Positions 26,581-35,545 of a stretch of DNA of 64,000 nucleotides are shown in pieces. This stretch comes from Umezawaea tangerina. Its GTDB lineage: Bacteria > Actinomycetota > Actinomycetes > Mycobacteriales > Pseudonocardiaceae. The position numbers and the translations under genes are program-made. The DNA is taken from positions 1,054,001 to 1,118,000 of the forward strand of contig NZ_PVTF01000001.1 in NCBI RefSeq assembly GCF_003002815.1. The letters run 5' to 3'. Every line of letters starts with the position of its first letter. Position 1 is the stretch's first letter. Under the pieces are notes generated by a model. It was not told the origin of the DNA and did no database searches. It saw nothing but the letters and a program-made list of their open reading frames with translations.

Positions 26581-27633
26581 ATGATGCTCCGCCGAGTTCT
26601 GGTCGCGTCCGCATGCCTTTCGCTGGTGGCGGGCTGTTCGCTGAGCGGTGGGTCCGGGTCGTCCGCGTCCGGTGGAGGCGACCACGTCGTCACGCTGGTG
26701 ACGCACGACTCGTTCGTCGCCAAGCAGGAGACGCTGGACGCGTTCAAGACCGCCACCGGGATCACCGTCAAGCCGCTCGCCAGCGGGGACGCCGGGGCGC
26801 TGACGAACAAGCTGGTGCTCACCAAGTCCAACCCGATCGGGGACATCGCGTTCGGCGTCGACTCGACGTTCGCGTCGCGGGCGCTGGCCGAGGGCGTGTT
26901 CGCCGAGTACAAGAGCCCCGAGGCGGACAAGGGCGCGCAGCGCTACCAGGTCGACGGCGGCACCAGGCTGCACGCCGTCGACGTCGGGGACGTGTGCCTC
27001 AACGTCGACGTCGCCGGGCTGGCCGCGAAGGGCGTCCCGGAGCCGAAGACCTACGACGACCTGGTCGACCCGAAGTACAAGGACATGCTGGTGGTCGAGG
27101 ACCCGGCGACCTCCTCGCCGGGGCTCGCGTTCCTGCTCGGCACGATCGGCAAGTACGGCCCCACGGGCTGGGGCGAGTACTGGACCAAGCTCAAGGCCAA
27201 CGGCGTCAAGGTCGTCAGCGGCTGGGAGGAGGCCTACAACCAGGACTTCTCCGGGTCCGCGGGCAAGGGTCCGCGGCCGGTCGTGGTGTCCTACGCGTCC
27301 TCGCCGTCCGCCGAGATCGGCGACGACGGCGTGCCGCGCACCAAGGCCGTGCTCGACACCTGCTACCGGCAGGTGGAGTACGCCGGTGTGCTGACCGGCG
27401 CGAAGAACGCCGAGGACGCCAAGAAGGTGCTGGACTTCCTGCTGTCCGAGCAGTTCCAGGCCGACGTGCCGGAGCAGATGTACGTGTACCCCTCGCGCGA
27501 GGGCGTGAAGCTGCCCGAGGCGTGGACCAAGGCGGCGCCGCTGCCCGCGTCCTCGCAGGCGCTGCCCGCGGACCAGGTCAGCGCCAACCGCGAGCAGTGG
27601 GTGCAGCAGTGGCGCGCGCTCGTAGTGGGCTGA
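26581..27633 (+). CDS. thiB: Thiamine ABC transporter substrate-binding lipoprotein
   Basis: The 350-residue protein has a lipobox LVAGC (Cys near 19) and a periplasmic-binding fold of the iron/thiamine/polyamine type with VTLVTHDSF, KPLASGDAGALTNKLVLTK and GDIAFGVDS. ThiB binds thiamine, TMP and TPP outside the membrane and delivers them to ThiP. The TPP riboswitch directly upstream confirms the assignment. The ATG at 26581 follows GGGAGAG; a second ATG follows immediately. It overlaps thiP by 25 bp. Confidence 0.93.
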   Translation: MMLRRVLVASACLSLVAGCSLSGGSGSSASGGGDHVVTLVTHDSFVAKQETLDAFKTATGITVKPLASGDAGALTNKLVLTKSNPIGDIAFGVDSTFASRALAEGVFAEYKSPEADKGAQRYQVDGGTRLHAVDVGDVCLNVDVAGLAAKGVPEPKTYDDLVDPKYKDMLVVEDPATSSPGLAFLLGTIGKYGPTGWGEYWTKLKANGVKVVSGWEEAYNQDFSGSAGKGPRPVVVSYASSPSAEIGDDGVPRTKAVLDTCYRQVEYAGVLTGAKNAEDAKKVLDFLLSEQFQADVPEQMYVYPSREGVKLPEAWTKAAPLPASSQALPADQVSANREQWVQQWRALVVG

Positions 27634-29225
27634 GACTCCGGGGCACGGGGTGGGCGTTGGCGGCGTTGGTGCCGCTGGCCTTCCTCGGCGTCTTCTTCGC
27701 CTGGCCGGTGCTCGCGATCGTGCGGCTCGGGGTGCGCGACGGCGGGGTCGGCGGGGTGCTGGCCGCCGCCGGGACGTGGGAGCTGGTCGGGTTCACCCTC
27801 GGCCAGGCCGCCGCGTCCACGGTGCTCGCCCTGCTCGCGGGGCTGCCCGTCGCGTTCCTGCTGGCCCGCTGCGAGGTCGTGGGCACGGGGTTCGTGCGGG
27901 CGGCGGTGATGGTCCCGTTCGTGCTGCCGACCGTGGTGGTGGGCCTGGCCTTCCGGGCGCTGTGGCCCGACGGCGGGGTGCTGCCGATCGTGCTGGCCAA
28001 CGCGTTCTTCAACGTCGCCGTGGTCGCGCGGACCGTGGGCGGGCTGTGGGCGCACACCGACCGCCGGGCCGAGGACGCCGCCCGCGCGCTGGGCGCGTCC
28101 CGGCCGCGGGCGTTCCGGTCGGTCGTCCTGCCCGCGCTGCTGCCCGCGATCGGGTCGGCGGCGTCGGTGGTGTTCCTGTTCTGCGCCACCAGCTTCGGCG
28201 TCGTGCTGGTGCTCGGCGGCGCGCGCTACCGGACGTTGGAGACCGAGATCTACCTGCGCACGGTCGAGCTGTTCGACCTGTCCGGCGCGGCCGCGCTGTC
28301 ACTGCTCCAGTTCGCCGCGGTGCTCGCGGTGCTGCTGCTCGGCGGGCTGGCCCGGCGCAGGCGGGAGACCGCGTTGTCGTTGCGCGGCAACGCCGAGGTG
28401 GTGCGCAGGCCGACCGGCGGCGAGTGGGGCGTGGTCGGCGTCGCGTTCGCCGTGGTGCTCACGCTGCTCGTCCCGGTCGTCGGCCTGCTCGTGCGCTCGC
28501 TGTCCACTGTGGACGGCTGGAGCCTGGCGGGCTACCGGGCGCTGGCGGGCACGGGGGAGCGCGGCACGCTCGCCGTGTCGGGGGTCGACGCGGCGCTGAA
28601 CTCGGTGCGCGCGGCCACCGACGCGACCCTGCTTGCGCTGTCGATCGGGGTGTTCTCCGCGGTCGTGCTGGTCGGCCTGCGCCGCGGCCGGACGCCCCGC
28701 GGGGTCGGCGAGGTGCTGGACACCGCGCTGATGCTGCCGCTCGGGGTGTCCGCGGTGACGGTCGGCTTCGGCTACCTGGTCACCATGGACGCCCTGCCCG
28801 GCGACCTGCGCACGTCACCCGCCCTGGTGCCGCTGGCGCAGGCCCTCGTGGTCACGCCGCTGGTCGTCCGGATCGTGCTGCCGGTGCTGCGCGCGGTCGA
28901 CGAACGGCTGAGGCAGGCCGCGGCGACGCTGGGCGCGAGCCCGTGGCGGGTGTGGCGCGAGGTCGACCTGCCGCTGGCGGGCCGGTCGCTGCTGGCCGCC
29001 GCCGGGTTCGGGTACGTGGTGGCGCTGGGGGAGTTCGGGGCGACCAGCTTCCTGGCCCGCCCGGACTCGCCGACGCTGCCGATCGTGATCGCCCGGCTGA
29101 TGTCGCGGCCGGGGCAGCTCAACAGCCAGATGGCCTACGCGGCGTGCGCGCTGCTGATGGTCGCGACGGTCGCCGCGGTGCTGCTGATCGAACGGCTGCG
29201 CGTGCCCAGTGGTGGGGAGTTCTGA
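27609..29225 (+). CDS. thiP: Thiamine ABC transporter permease, fused two-domain type
   Basis: The 538-residue protein has about twelve membrane helices and two BPD-transporter permease halves, each with an EAA loop (EDAARALGASRPRAF near 145 and RQAAATLGASPWRVW near 435). Fusion of two halves is typical of ThiP and FbpB. The start is taken at GTG 27609, beginning MARARSGLRLRG, a positively charged cytoplasmic N-terminus; the frame is open far upstream but not conserved there. It overlaps thiB and meets thiQ with a one-base TGATG overlap, so the three genes are translationally coupled. Confidence 0.9.
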   Translation: MARARSGLRLRGTGWALAALVPLAFLGVFFAWPVLAIVRLGVRDGGVGGVLAAAGTWELVGFTLGQAAASTVLALLAGLPVAFLLARCEVVGTGFVRAAVMVPFVLPTVVVGLAFRALWPDGGVLPIVLANAFFNVAVVARTVGGLWAHTDRRAEDAARALGASRPRAFRSVVLPALLPAIGSAASVVFLFCATSFGVVLVLGGARYRTLETEIYLRTVELFDLSGAAALSLLQFAAVLAVLLLGGLARRRRETALSLRGNAEVVRRPTGGEWGVVGVAFAVVLTLLVPVVGLLVRSLSTVDGWSLAGYRALAGTGERGTLAVSGVDAALNSVRAATDATLLALSIGVFSAVVLVGLRRGRTPRGVGEVLDTALMLPLGVSAVTVGFGYLVTMDALPGDLRTSPALVPLAQALVVTPLVVRIVLPVLRAVDERLRQAAATLGASPWRVWREVDLPLAGRSLLAAAGFGYVVALGEFGATSFLARPDSPTLPIVIARLMSRPGQLNSQMAYAACALLMVATVAAVLLIERLRVPSGGEF

Positions 29226-30205
29226 TGTCGTTGCTGCTCGACGGGGTCGACGTCCGCTACGGCGACGTGGCCGCCGTGTCCGGGGTCGACCTGACCGTGG
29301 CCGACGGGGAGGTCGTCGCCCTGCTCGGCCCGTCCGGTTGCGGCAAGTCGACGATGCTGCGCGCGGTCGCGGGTCTGGAACGGCCCAGCGCGGGCTCGGT
29401 GCGCTGGGACGACGAGGACCTGGCCGGTGTCCCGGTGCACCGCAGGGGGTTCGGGCTGGTGTTCCAGGACGGCCAGCTGTTCCCGCACCGCGACGTGGCG
29501 GGCAACGTGGCGTTCGGGATGCGGATGCACGGCGTGGAGGCCGAGGCGCGGCACAAGCGCGTGGCCGAGCTGCTGGAGCTGGTCGGCCTCGGCGGGTACC
29601 AGAAGCGCAAGGTCACCGAGCTGTCCGGCGGTGAGCAGCAGCGGGTCGCGCTGGCGCGGGCGCTGGCCCCGCGGCCCCGGTTGCTGCTGCTGGACGAGCC
29701 GCTGTCCGCGCTGGACCGGGCCCTGCGCGAGCAGCTCGCGGTCGACCTCGCCCGGCTGCTGCGCGAGGCGGGCGCCACGGCGCTGGTCGTCACGCACGAC
29801 CACGACGAGGCCTTCACGCTGGCCGACCGGGTCGCGGTGATGCGCGCCGGGCGGATCCGCCAGGTCGGGCCGCCCACCGACGTGTGGCGGTCGCCGGTCG
29901 ACGTGGACACGGCGAAGTTCCTGGGCTGCAACCGGATCCTGCCCGCGGACGCGGCGCTCGACCTGCTCGGCGTCACCGTGCCCGGCCGGGTCGGGCTCCG
30001 CTCGACCGCGCTGCGCGTGGACGCCGCGGGGCCGCTGGAGGGCGTGGTGCTGGAACGGGTGCACCGCCGCGACCACGTGCGGCTGCTGGTGGCGGTGCGG
30101 GACGAGGAGCTGGAGGCCGTCGCCCCGATCGCCGAGCCCCCAGCGCTCGGCGATCGGGTGCGGCTGTCGGTGGACCCCGACGGGCTGGCCGTGCTGCCCG
30201 GCTGA
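29225..30205 (+). CDS. thiQ: Thiamine ABC transporter ATP-binding protein
   Basis: The 326-residue ATPase has Walker A GPSGCGKST at 35-43, Q-loop VFQDGQLFPHRDV, signature LSGGEQQ near 138 and Walker B LLLLDEPLSALD near 157. A C-terminal regulatory TOBE-like extension runs from about 235 to 326. It energises thiamine uptake by ThiBP. It is longer than enterobacterial ThiQ, closer to FbpC or PotA-type ATPases, but position in the riboswitch-controlled operon defines its role. The MITE-like palindrome begins 10 bp after its stop codon. Confidence 0.92.
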   Translation: MSLLLDGVDVRYGDVAAVSGVDLTVADGEVVALLGPSGCGKSTMLRAVAGLERPSAGSVRWDDEDLAGVPVHRRGFGLVFQDGQLFPHRDVAGNVAFGMRMHGVEAEARHKRVAELLELVGLGGYQKRKVTELSGGEQQRVALARALAPRPRLLLLDEPLSALDRALREQLAVDLARLLREAGATALVVTHDHDEAFTLADRVAVMRAGRIRQVGPPTDVWRSPVDVDTAKFLGCNRILPADAALDLLGVTVPGRVGLRSTALRVDAAGPLEGVVLERVHRRDHVRLLVAVRDEELEAVAPIAEPPALGDRVRLSVDPDGLAVLPG

Positions 30206-30215
30206 CCGACCGGCC

Positions 30216-30384
30216 CTAGGGCGTGTGTCGGAGTCTCGTTCGATGGGAGTCGCGCCTGAGGTGGTTCCTGGCGGTGCGGCCGACTGGTCCGCATACCGCT
30301 GTTGTATGCGGGCCAGTCGGCCGTGCCCCCAGGGGCCGCGTCAGGCCCGGCTACCGCGAACACGGACTTCGACACACGCCCTAG
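30216..30384. mobile_element. 169-bp MITE-like palindromic element with CTAG ends
   Basis: The ends CTAGGGCGTGTGTCGGAGTC and its complement on the other side match at 19 of 20 positions. Inside, GCCTGA/TCAGGC and CCTGG/CCAGG pair, and a central near-perfect 20-bp stem (CGGCCGACTGG plus CCGCATAC) closes a 7-base loop. The element fills almost all of the gap between thiQ and the convergent permease. Its right-hand CTAG supplies the TAG stop codon of that permease. There is no coding capacity for a transposase, so it would be non-autonomous. A diverged copy of one end occurs at 57952. Confidence 0.75.
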
Positions 30385-31217
30385 CCGTCCTTGGTGACCA
30401 GTCGGATGGCGGCCAGCGACAGGCCGATCACCAGGTAGCAGGCGGCCAGCGCGGTGCTGTTCCACAGGCCCTCGGTCGGCAGCGGGTCGCGCATCACGTC
30501 GGCCAGGCCGTCCCACGCCGAGGTGATCAGGTAGGGCTGGAGCCAGTCCAGCGAGCTGAACGCGCCCAGCACGGCGAACACGATGAGCCCGGCCATGGTC
30601 GCGGCCATCACGACCAGCGGGTGCTCGGTGCACGCCGAGATCGCCAGCGCCACGGCGGCCACGGCCCACATCTGGAACGTCACCAGCAGGATGGTGAGCA
30701 CGATCCGGCCGACGGCCGCGCCGACCGACAGCGTGGTGCCGGAGATCGTGAGCATCCCGTCCATGCCGAACAGCGCGATGCCGGTGATCGTGCCGACGAA
30801 CGCCATCAGCGTCACCGCGAACAGCGACATCGTGGCGATGCCGAACGCCTTCACGCCGAGCAGCCGGATGCGGCCCACCGGCGCGACCATGAGACCGCGC
30901 AACGTGCCGCTGTTCGCCTCGCCCGCTAGCCCGTCGGCCGCCCAGATCGCGCCGACCAGCGGCAGCAGCAGCGGCAGCGACAGGAACAGCGTGAAGATCG
31001 GCAGCACCAGGCCGTTGCCCGCGATGATCGCGGCGAGCCCCGGACCGGCCGGGCCGCCCGCGTTGTCGACGGCGAACCAGAGCCCTACGCCCGCGAGGAC
31101 CGGGACGACGCACAGCAGCCCGAGGCCGATCACGGTGCGCGGGCGGCGCAGGATCCAGCGCAGCTCCGAGCGCAGCTGCCTGGCCAGGGGTGCGCGGGTG
31201 GCGACTGCGGTGGTCAT
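30381..31217 (-). CDS. ABC-2-type transporter permease
   Basis: This 278-residue protein has six probable membrane helices, a cytoplasmic basic N-terminus (RSELRWILRRPRTV), the loop WAADGLAGEANSGTLRGLM typical of ABC-2 permeases, and conserved ALAISACTEHPLVVM. It pairs with the ATPase upstream; the overlap is ATGA. With the LolA-like gene it forms a three-gene operon divergent from a two-component system, suggesting export or sensing at the envelope. The stop codon lies in the end of the palindromic element, so the natural C-terminus may have been altered by insertion. Confidence 0.82.
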   Translation of the reverse strand: MTTAVATRAPLARQLRSELRWILRRPRTVIGLGLLCVVPVLAGVGLWFAVDNAGGPAGPGLAAIIAGNGLVLPIFTLFLSLPLLLPLVGAIWAADGLAGEANSGTLRGLMVAPVGRIRLLGVKAFGIATMSLFAVTLMAFVGTITGIALFGMDGMLTISGTTLSVGAAVGRIVLTILLVTFQMWAVAAVALAISACTEHPLVVMAATMAGLIVFAVLGAFSSLDWLQPYLITSAWDGLADVMRDPLPTEGLWNSTALAACYLVIGLSLAAIRLVTKDG

Positions 31218-32224
31218 CGTGCCCCCTGCTCGATGGTGTCCACAGTGGACAGGTGGTCGGACTCCCCGGCCTCGGTGAGCCGGGCGAACAGGTCCTCCAG
31301 CCCGGTGCGCGTGCGGGTCGCCTCCTGGATCTCGACGTCCGCCTGCACCAGGGTCCGGAACACGGCGGGCGCGGTCGTGCCGATCAGCTCGACCCGCACG
31401 CCGTCCTCGGCGGGGCGGGCCGAGATCCGGGCGGCGCGCAGCGCGTTCAGCGCACTGTCCACATCGGACGTGGTGACCTGGAGCGCGGAGCTGTCGGCCT
31501 GCAGCAGCTCGGCCAGCTCCCCTTGCGCCACCACGGTCCCGCGGTGCAGCACGGCGACGTGCGTGCAGATCGCCTCGATCTCGCTGAGCAGGTGCGACGA
31601 CACCAGCACCGTGCTGCCCGCGGTGTGCAGGTCGTGCACGACCTTGCGCACCTCGCGGGTGCCCGCCGGGTCGAGGCCGTTGGTCGGCTCGTCGAGCACG
31701 ATCAGCTTGCGCGGCACCAGCAGCGCCGCGGCCAGCCCCAGCCGCTGCTTCATGCCCAGCGAGTACCCCCGGTACCGCCGGTGCGCGGCCTGCGCGAGGC
31801 CGACGCGCTCCAGCGCGTCCTCCACCGCCTGCTTGACCGACCCGGTCGCCAGCAGCGGCTCGAACGCCGCGGCGCGCCGCAGGTTCTCCCGCCCCGACAG
31901 GAACGGGTGGAACCCCGGACCCTCGACCAGCGCGCCGACGTGCGGCAACGACTCCGCGGCCCCGTCGGGCAACGGCCTGCCGAGCAGCTCGACCTCGCCC
32001 TCCGTCGGCCGCACCAGCCCCAGCAGCATCCGGATGGTCGTGGTCTTCCCGGACCCGTTCGGCCCCAGCATGCCCATCACGGCACCCTCGGGCAGGTCCA
32101 GGTCCACCCGGTCGACCGCGACCGTGTTCCCGTACGTCTTGCGCAGCCCCCGCGTCCGAGCGGCGAGGACCGGGGTGGAGCCGGCCGAGGCCGGCTCCAC
32201 CCGCGCGCTGGTCGAAGTGGTCAC
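31214..32224 (-). CDS. ABC transporter ATP-binding protein
   Basis: The 336-residue protein has Walker A GPNGSGKTT, signature-like YSLGMKQRLGLA, Walker B LIVLDEPTNGLDP and the SSHLLSEIE H-loop, followed by a C-terminal domain of about 90 residues found in ABC-2 exporter ATPases of the bacitracin or lantibiotic-immunity type. GTG at 32224 overlaps the stop codon of the LolA-like gene. It works with the downstream permease. Substrate unknown; a drug, lantibiotic or lipid-like compound is possible. Confidence 0.88.
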   Translation of the reverse strand: MTTSTSARVEPASAGSTPVLAARTRGLRKTYGNTVAVDRVDLDLPEGAVMGMLGPNGSGKTTTIRMLLGLVRPTEGEVELLGRPLPDGAAESLPHVGALVEGPGFHPFLSGRENLRRAAAFEPLLATGSVKQAVEDALERVGLAQAAHRRYRGYSLGMKQRLGLAAALLVPRKLIVLDEPTNGLDPAGTREVRKVVHDLHTAGSTVLVSSHLLSEIEAICTHVAVLHRGTVVAQGELAELLQADSSALQVTTSDVDSALNALRAARISARPAEDGVRVELIGTTAPAVFRTLVQADVEIQEATRTRTGLEDLFARLTEAGESDHLSTVDTIEQGAR

Positions 32225-33363
32225 TTCAGCTGACCGATCGCCTCGGTGAGCACCTGCTCCGGGACCGCGCCCAACGCGATGCGGCCGTCGTCGGCCAGCA
32301 GCACGTTGCCGATCTTGCTGCTGATCAGCGTCCCGTTGCCCCACGAACCGCTGACCTGCTTGCCCAGCTGCTTGAGCAGGGCCTGCGGGTCGGTCTGGTC
32401 GGCGCCGCCGCGACGGGGCCGGTCGGACCTGCCGGGCTCGTCGGCCGGGGCCTGGAGGCCGGTGAGCTGGTCGGCGGGCAGCTTGGCGACGATCACGCTG
32501 TCCCAGCCGTCACCGACGACCTGGGGCGCGACCTGGCCGAACACCTTCTCGGCCTCGGCCTTGTCCTGCTCGGACGGCTCCTCGGCCTTCTTCTCCTCCA
32601 CCTTGGCGCTGGCGGACGGCGTGAACCGGAACAGCCCCGCGTCCTGGGCGCCGACGGTGATCTCGGAGAACCCGACCTGCACGGCCGCCTCGTCGGTGCC
32701 GTTGGTCAGCACCGCCACCCGCAGCGGGATGCGCAGCTCCGAGTCGACCGCGATGCGCACCTCGCGCAGCACCGTCCGCTCGGTGGGCTTGGGCGTGAGC
32801 ACCAGCTCGTAGGCCGACCGGTTGGCCACGCGGGCCGTCCCGTCCACGGTCACGGTGCTGGTCTTCTCGACCTCGCCGACGACGTCGCGGGCCAGCGACA
32901 GCGGGTCGAGCGGTTTGCCGTCCTGGCCGAGGCCCAGCCCGAGCTCGGGCTTCGCGTCCGGCTCGGCGTCGCCGTGCGGGGCCTTGGTGACGGTCTGCGT
33001 CTCCGAGTTCCACGTCCAGAGCGTCTCGCCGTCGTCCACGATGGTCCGCTCCGAGCTGCCGCTCGGCATCGACACCCGCGCCCGGCCCTCGCCGTCGGTC
33101 CACATCCGGATCTGGCTGGCGCCGTCGGAGAGCTGCGGGATGCCCGCGATCGTCGGGATGCCGAGGCTGTTGTTCACGTCGACCGTGCCGCCGAACGCGG
33201 CGGGCTTCGCGGTCAGGACGGATTCGACCAGGGACTGCGCGTCGACCTGCGGCAGCGCGGGAGCGGGCCCGGCACCGGCGGGCATCGCCAGCACCCCCAG
33301 ACCGGCCACCCCGGCGACCACTCCGGCCGCCGCCACGGCCACGGTCACCTTTCTCCTGTTCAT
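32221..33363 (-). CDS. LolA-like secreted/membrane-anchored protein (DUF2092 type)
   Basis: The 380-residue protein begins with an uncleaved-type anchor or signal (KVTVAVAAAGVVAGVAGLGVLAMPAGAG) and contains LolA/RseB-like beta-strand pattern: LPQVDAQSLVESVLTAKPAAFGGTV, GETLWTWNSETQTVTKAPHG, YELVLTPKPTERTVLREVRIAVD and IPLRVAVLTNG. A charged linker EEKKAEEPSEQDKAEAE follows, then a C-terminal segment. LolA-fold proteins bind lipid acyl chains, and RseB-type ones sense envelope damage. GGAGGAGGGG precedes the ATG. It leads an operon with the ABC ATPase and permease. Role inferred as lipid or envelope-stress partner. Confidence 0.72.
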   Translation of the reverse strand: MNRRKVTVAVAAAGVVAGVAGLGVLAMPAGAGPAPALPQVDAQSLVESVLTAKPAAFGGTVDVNNSLGIPTIAGIPQLSDGASQIRMWTDGEGRARVSMPSGSSERTIVDDGETLWTWNSETQTVTKAPHGDAEPDAKPELGLGLGQDGKPLDPLSLARDVVGEVEKTSTVTVDGTARVANRSAYELVLTPKPTERTVLREVRIAVDSELRIPLRVAVLTNGTDEAAVQVGFSEITVGAQDAGLFRFTPSASAKVEEKKAEEPSEQDKAEAEKVFGQVAPQVVGDGWDSVIVAKLPADQLTGLQAPADEPGRSDRPRRGGADQTDPQALLKQLGKQVSGSWGNGTLISSKIGNVLLADDGRIALGAVPEQVLTEAIGQLK

Positions 33364-33505
33364 GTCCCCTCCTCCACGTGCCGGTCGGCCTGGTGCCGTC
33401 CGACACCCCAGACACTGCCCGGATGGAACTGAGATGGTGCTGAGAGCCTGAGAGACCGCTGAGATCCCGCGCCGATTGTCCTCCTGAACCGGCATGCTGG
33501 GCCAC

Positions 33506-34234
33506 GTGAGACCACGGGTGCTGGTTGTCGACGACGAGATCGGTGTGCGCCGTGCCCTGGAGCGGGGCCTGTCGGCGGAGGGCATGGAGGTCGTCACGGC
33601 CGCCGACGGCCCGAACGCCCTGCGCGTGGCGCTGACCGGCGCGTTCGACGTCGTGCTGCTCGACATCATGCTGCCCGGCCTGTCCGGCTACCGCGTCCTG
33701 CAGCGGATGCGCGCCGAGGGCGTGCGCACCCCCGTGCTGATGGTGTCGGCCAAGGACGGCGAGGTCGACCAGGCCGACGGGCTCGACCTGGGCGCCGACG
33801 GGTACCTGGTCAAGCCGTTCTCGTTCGTGGTGCTGGTCGCGCAGGTCCGCGCGCTGCTGCGGCGCAACTCCGGCGGCAACTCCCGGCGCAGGCTCAAGCT
33901 GGGCGAGCTCGTCGTCGACCGGGGGCTGCGCGAGGTCACCTGGGCGGGCGCGCCGGTGTCGCTGAGCCCCCGCGAGTACGCGGTGCTCGACGTGCTGGCG
34001 GGCCGCGCGGGCTCGGTCGTGACCAAGGACGAGCTGCTGCGCACGGTGTGGGGCGACGAGCAGGCCGCGACCCGCAACGCCGTGGAGGTCTACGTCGGCT
34101 ACCTGCGGCGCAAGCTCGACGCGATGGGCGCCGGCGAGGTCGTCCGCACCGTCCGCGGGCACGGCTACCTCGCCTCCACCGCCGACCTCGACGCGGCGCT
34201 CGGCGCGACCGTGCAGCGGGCGGCCCGTAGGTGA
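33506..34234 (+). CDS. OmpR-family response regulator
   Basis: The roughly 242-residue regulator has a receiver domain with acidic pocket Asp9-Asp10, phospho-acceptor Asp53 (LLDIMLPG) and Lys in YLVKPFS. A winged-helix DNA-binding domain follows (SPREYAVLDVLAGRAGSVVTKDELLRTVWG, VGYLRRKL, VRTVRGHGYLA). I prefer GTG 33506 (MRPRVLVVDDE); ATG 33494 in frame is an alternative and neither has a clear ribosome binding site. It overlaps the histidine kinase gene by 4 bp. It is divergent from the LolA-ABC operon, its likely target. Confidence 0.92.
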   Translation: MRPRVLVVDDEIGVRRALERGLSAEGMEVVTAADGPNALRVALTGAFDVVLLDIMLPGLSGYRVLQRMRAEGVRTPVLMVSAKDGEVDQADGLDLGADGYLVKPFSFVVLVAQVRALLRRNSGGNSRRRLKLGELVVDRGLREVTWAGAPVSLSPREYAVLDVLAGRAGSVVTKDELLRTVWGDEQAATRNAVEVYVGYLRRKLDAMGAGEVVRTVRGHGYLASTADLDAALGATVQRAARR

Positions 34235-35517
34235 ACCCGCGTCGGTGGTGGTTCCGGCGCACGTTGCGGTTCCGGATCACCGTGGTGGCCACCGGCGTCG
34301 CGTGGCTGTGCCTGATGGCGTTGACCAGCCTGGCGCCGAGCCTCATCGCGCGCGTGCAGATCAGCGCCGTCGACTCGCAGCTGACCAGGGCGGTCGCGCT
34401 CGGCAGCGGCCCCGAGGTGCGGGTGCTGGACACCGCGGGGGCCCCGTTCGACGGGCTGCCCGCGCCCGACCTGACGCCCGCCGAGCTGCGCACCCTGAAG
34501 GCCGGGCAGCCGGTGCTGCGCGAGAACGGCGTGAGCGCCATGCGCTGGCTCGGCCGCGTCGAGACCACCGCCGACGGCACGCCCCGGCTCGTCGTCGCGG
34601 GCAACACCCTCATCGGCTACACCGGCGCGAACGAGCTCGGCACCCGCTGGCTCGCCGTGGCCACGGCGCTGGTCGCGCTGCTGGTCGGCATCGCGACCTG
34701 GCTGTCCGTCCGGTCCTCGCTGCGCCCGGTCGAGCGGATGCGCGTCGCCGCCGCCGAGCTGCCCCGCGGCGAACGGCTGCCGGTGCCCGAGTCGCGCGAC
34801 GAGCTGCAAGCGCTCGCGGAGGCGTTGAACGGCCTGCTCGCCCGGCGCGACGAGGCCACCGAGCGGCTGCGCCGGTTCACCGGCGACGCCGCCCACGAGC
34901 TGCGCTCGCCCGTCACGTCGGTGCGCGCCCAGGCCGAGGTCGCCGTCGCCCACCCGGACCCGGAGTTCTCGCTGGAGGTGCTGGAGTCCGTCGTCGAGGA
35001 GTCCGAACGCCTCTCCGCCCTGGTCGACGCCCTGCTCATCCTGGCCCGCGCCGACAGCGGCGAGCTGCCCCGCGCCGAGCCGGTGGACCTGGTGCTCCAG
35101 GTGCAGGCGATCGTCGACCGGATGCCGTCGACCGACCTGATCGTGCAGGTCGCGGCTCCGCTGAGCGCGTGCATGGTGTCCGCGACCCGCGCCGAGGTCG
35201 AGCTGGTCGTCGACAACCTCGTCCGCAACGCCGTCCGCTACGCCAACGGCCTGATCCGCATCTCGGTGCTGCCCGCCGCGCGGGAGATCCGGCTGATCGT
35301 GGACGACGACGGCCCCGGCATCCCGTCCGAGCACTGGTCGCGGATCTTCGACCGGTTCTACCGCGTCGAGGAGCACCGCGGCCGGGCCTCCGGCGGCTTC
35401 GGCCTCGGCCTCGCGCTGGTCGCCCACCTGGTCCGGCAGCGCAAGGGGACCGTCCGGGTCGCCGAGTCGCCGCAGCGCGGTGCCCGCCTCGAGGTCCGCT
35501 GGCCCGCTTACCGGTGA
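34231..35517 (+). CDS. Sensor histidine kinase
   Basis: The 428-residue kinase has two membrane helices (about 13-40 and 145-165) bracketing a roughly 100-residue extracellular sensor, a HAMP-like linker (SSLRPVERMRVAAAEL), the H-box TGDAAHELRSPVTSV with phospho-accepting His near 222, N-box VDNLVRNAVRYANG, and G-boxes DDDGPGIP and GGFGLGLALV. It phosphorylates the preceding response regulator. The GTG start overlaps the regulator stop. The small extracellular domain suggests sensing of an envelope signal. Confidence 0.92.
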   Translation: MNPRRWWFRRTLRFRITVVATGVAWLCLMALTSLAPSLIARVQISAVDSQLTRAVALGSGPEVRVLDTAGAPFDGLPAPDLTPAELRTLKAGQPVLRENGVSAMRWLGRVETTADGTPRLVVAGNTLIGYTGANELGTRWLAVATALVALLVGIATWLSVRSSLRPVERMRVAAAELPRGERLPVPESRDELQALAEALNGLLARRDEATERLRRFTGDAAHELRSPVTSVRAQAEVAVAHPDPEFSLEVLESVVEESERLSALVDALLILARADSGELPRAEPVDLVLQVQAIVDRMPSTDLIVQVAAPLSACMVSATRAEVELVVDNLVRNAVRYANGLIRISVLPAAREIRLIVDDDGPGIPSEHWSRIFDRFYRVEEHRGRASGGFGLGLALVAHLVRQRKGTVRVAESPQRGARLEVRWPAYR

Positions 35518-35545
35518 TCGCACAGGTGAATGGCAGTATGCGGCC

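Noticed and set aside
30225-30929. 234-codon frame over the palindromic element and antisense to the permease
   Set aside because: The permease on the other strand has clear membrane helices. The frame is composition-driven.
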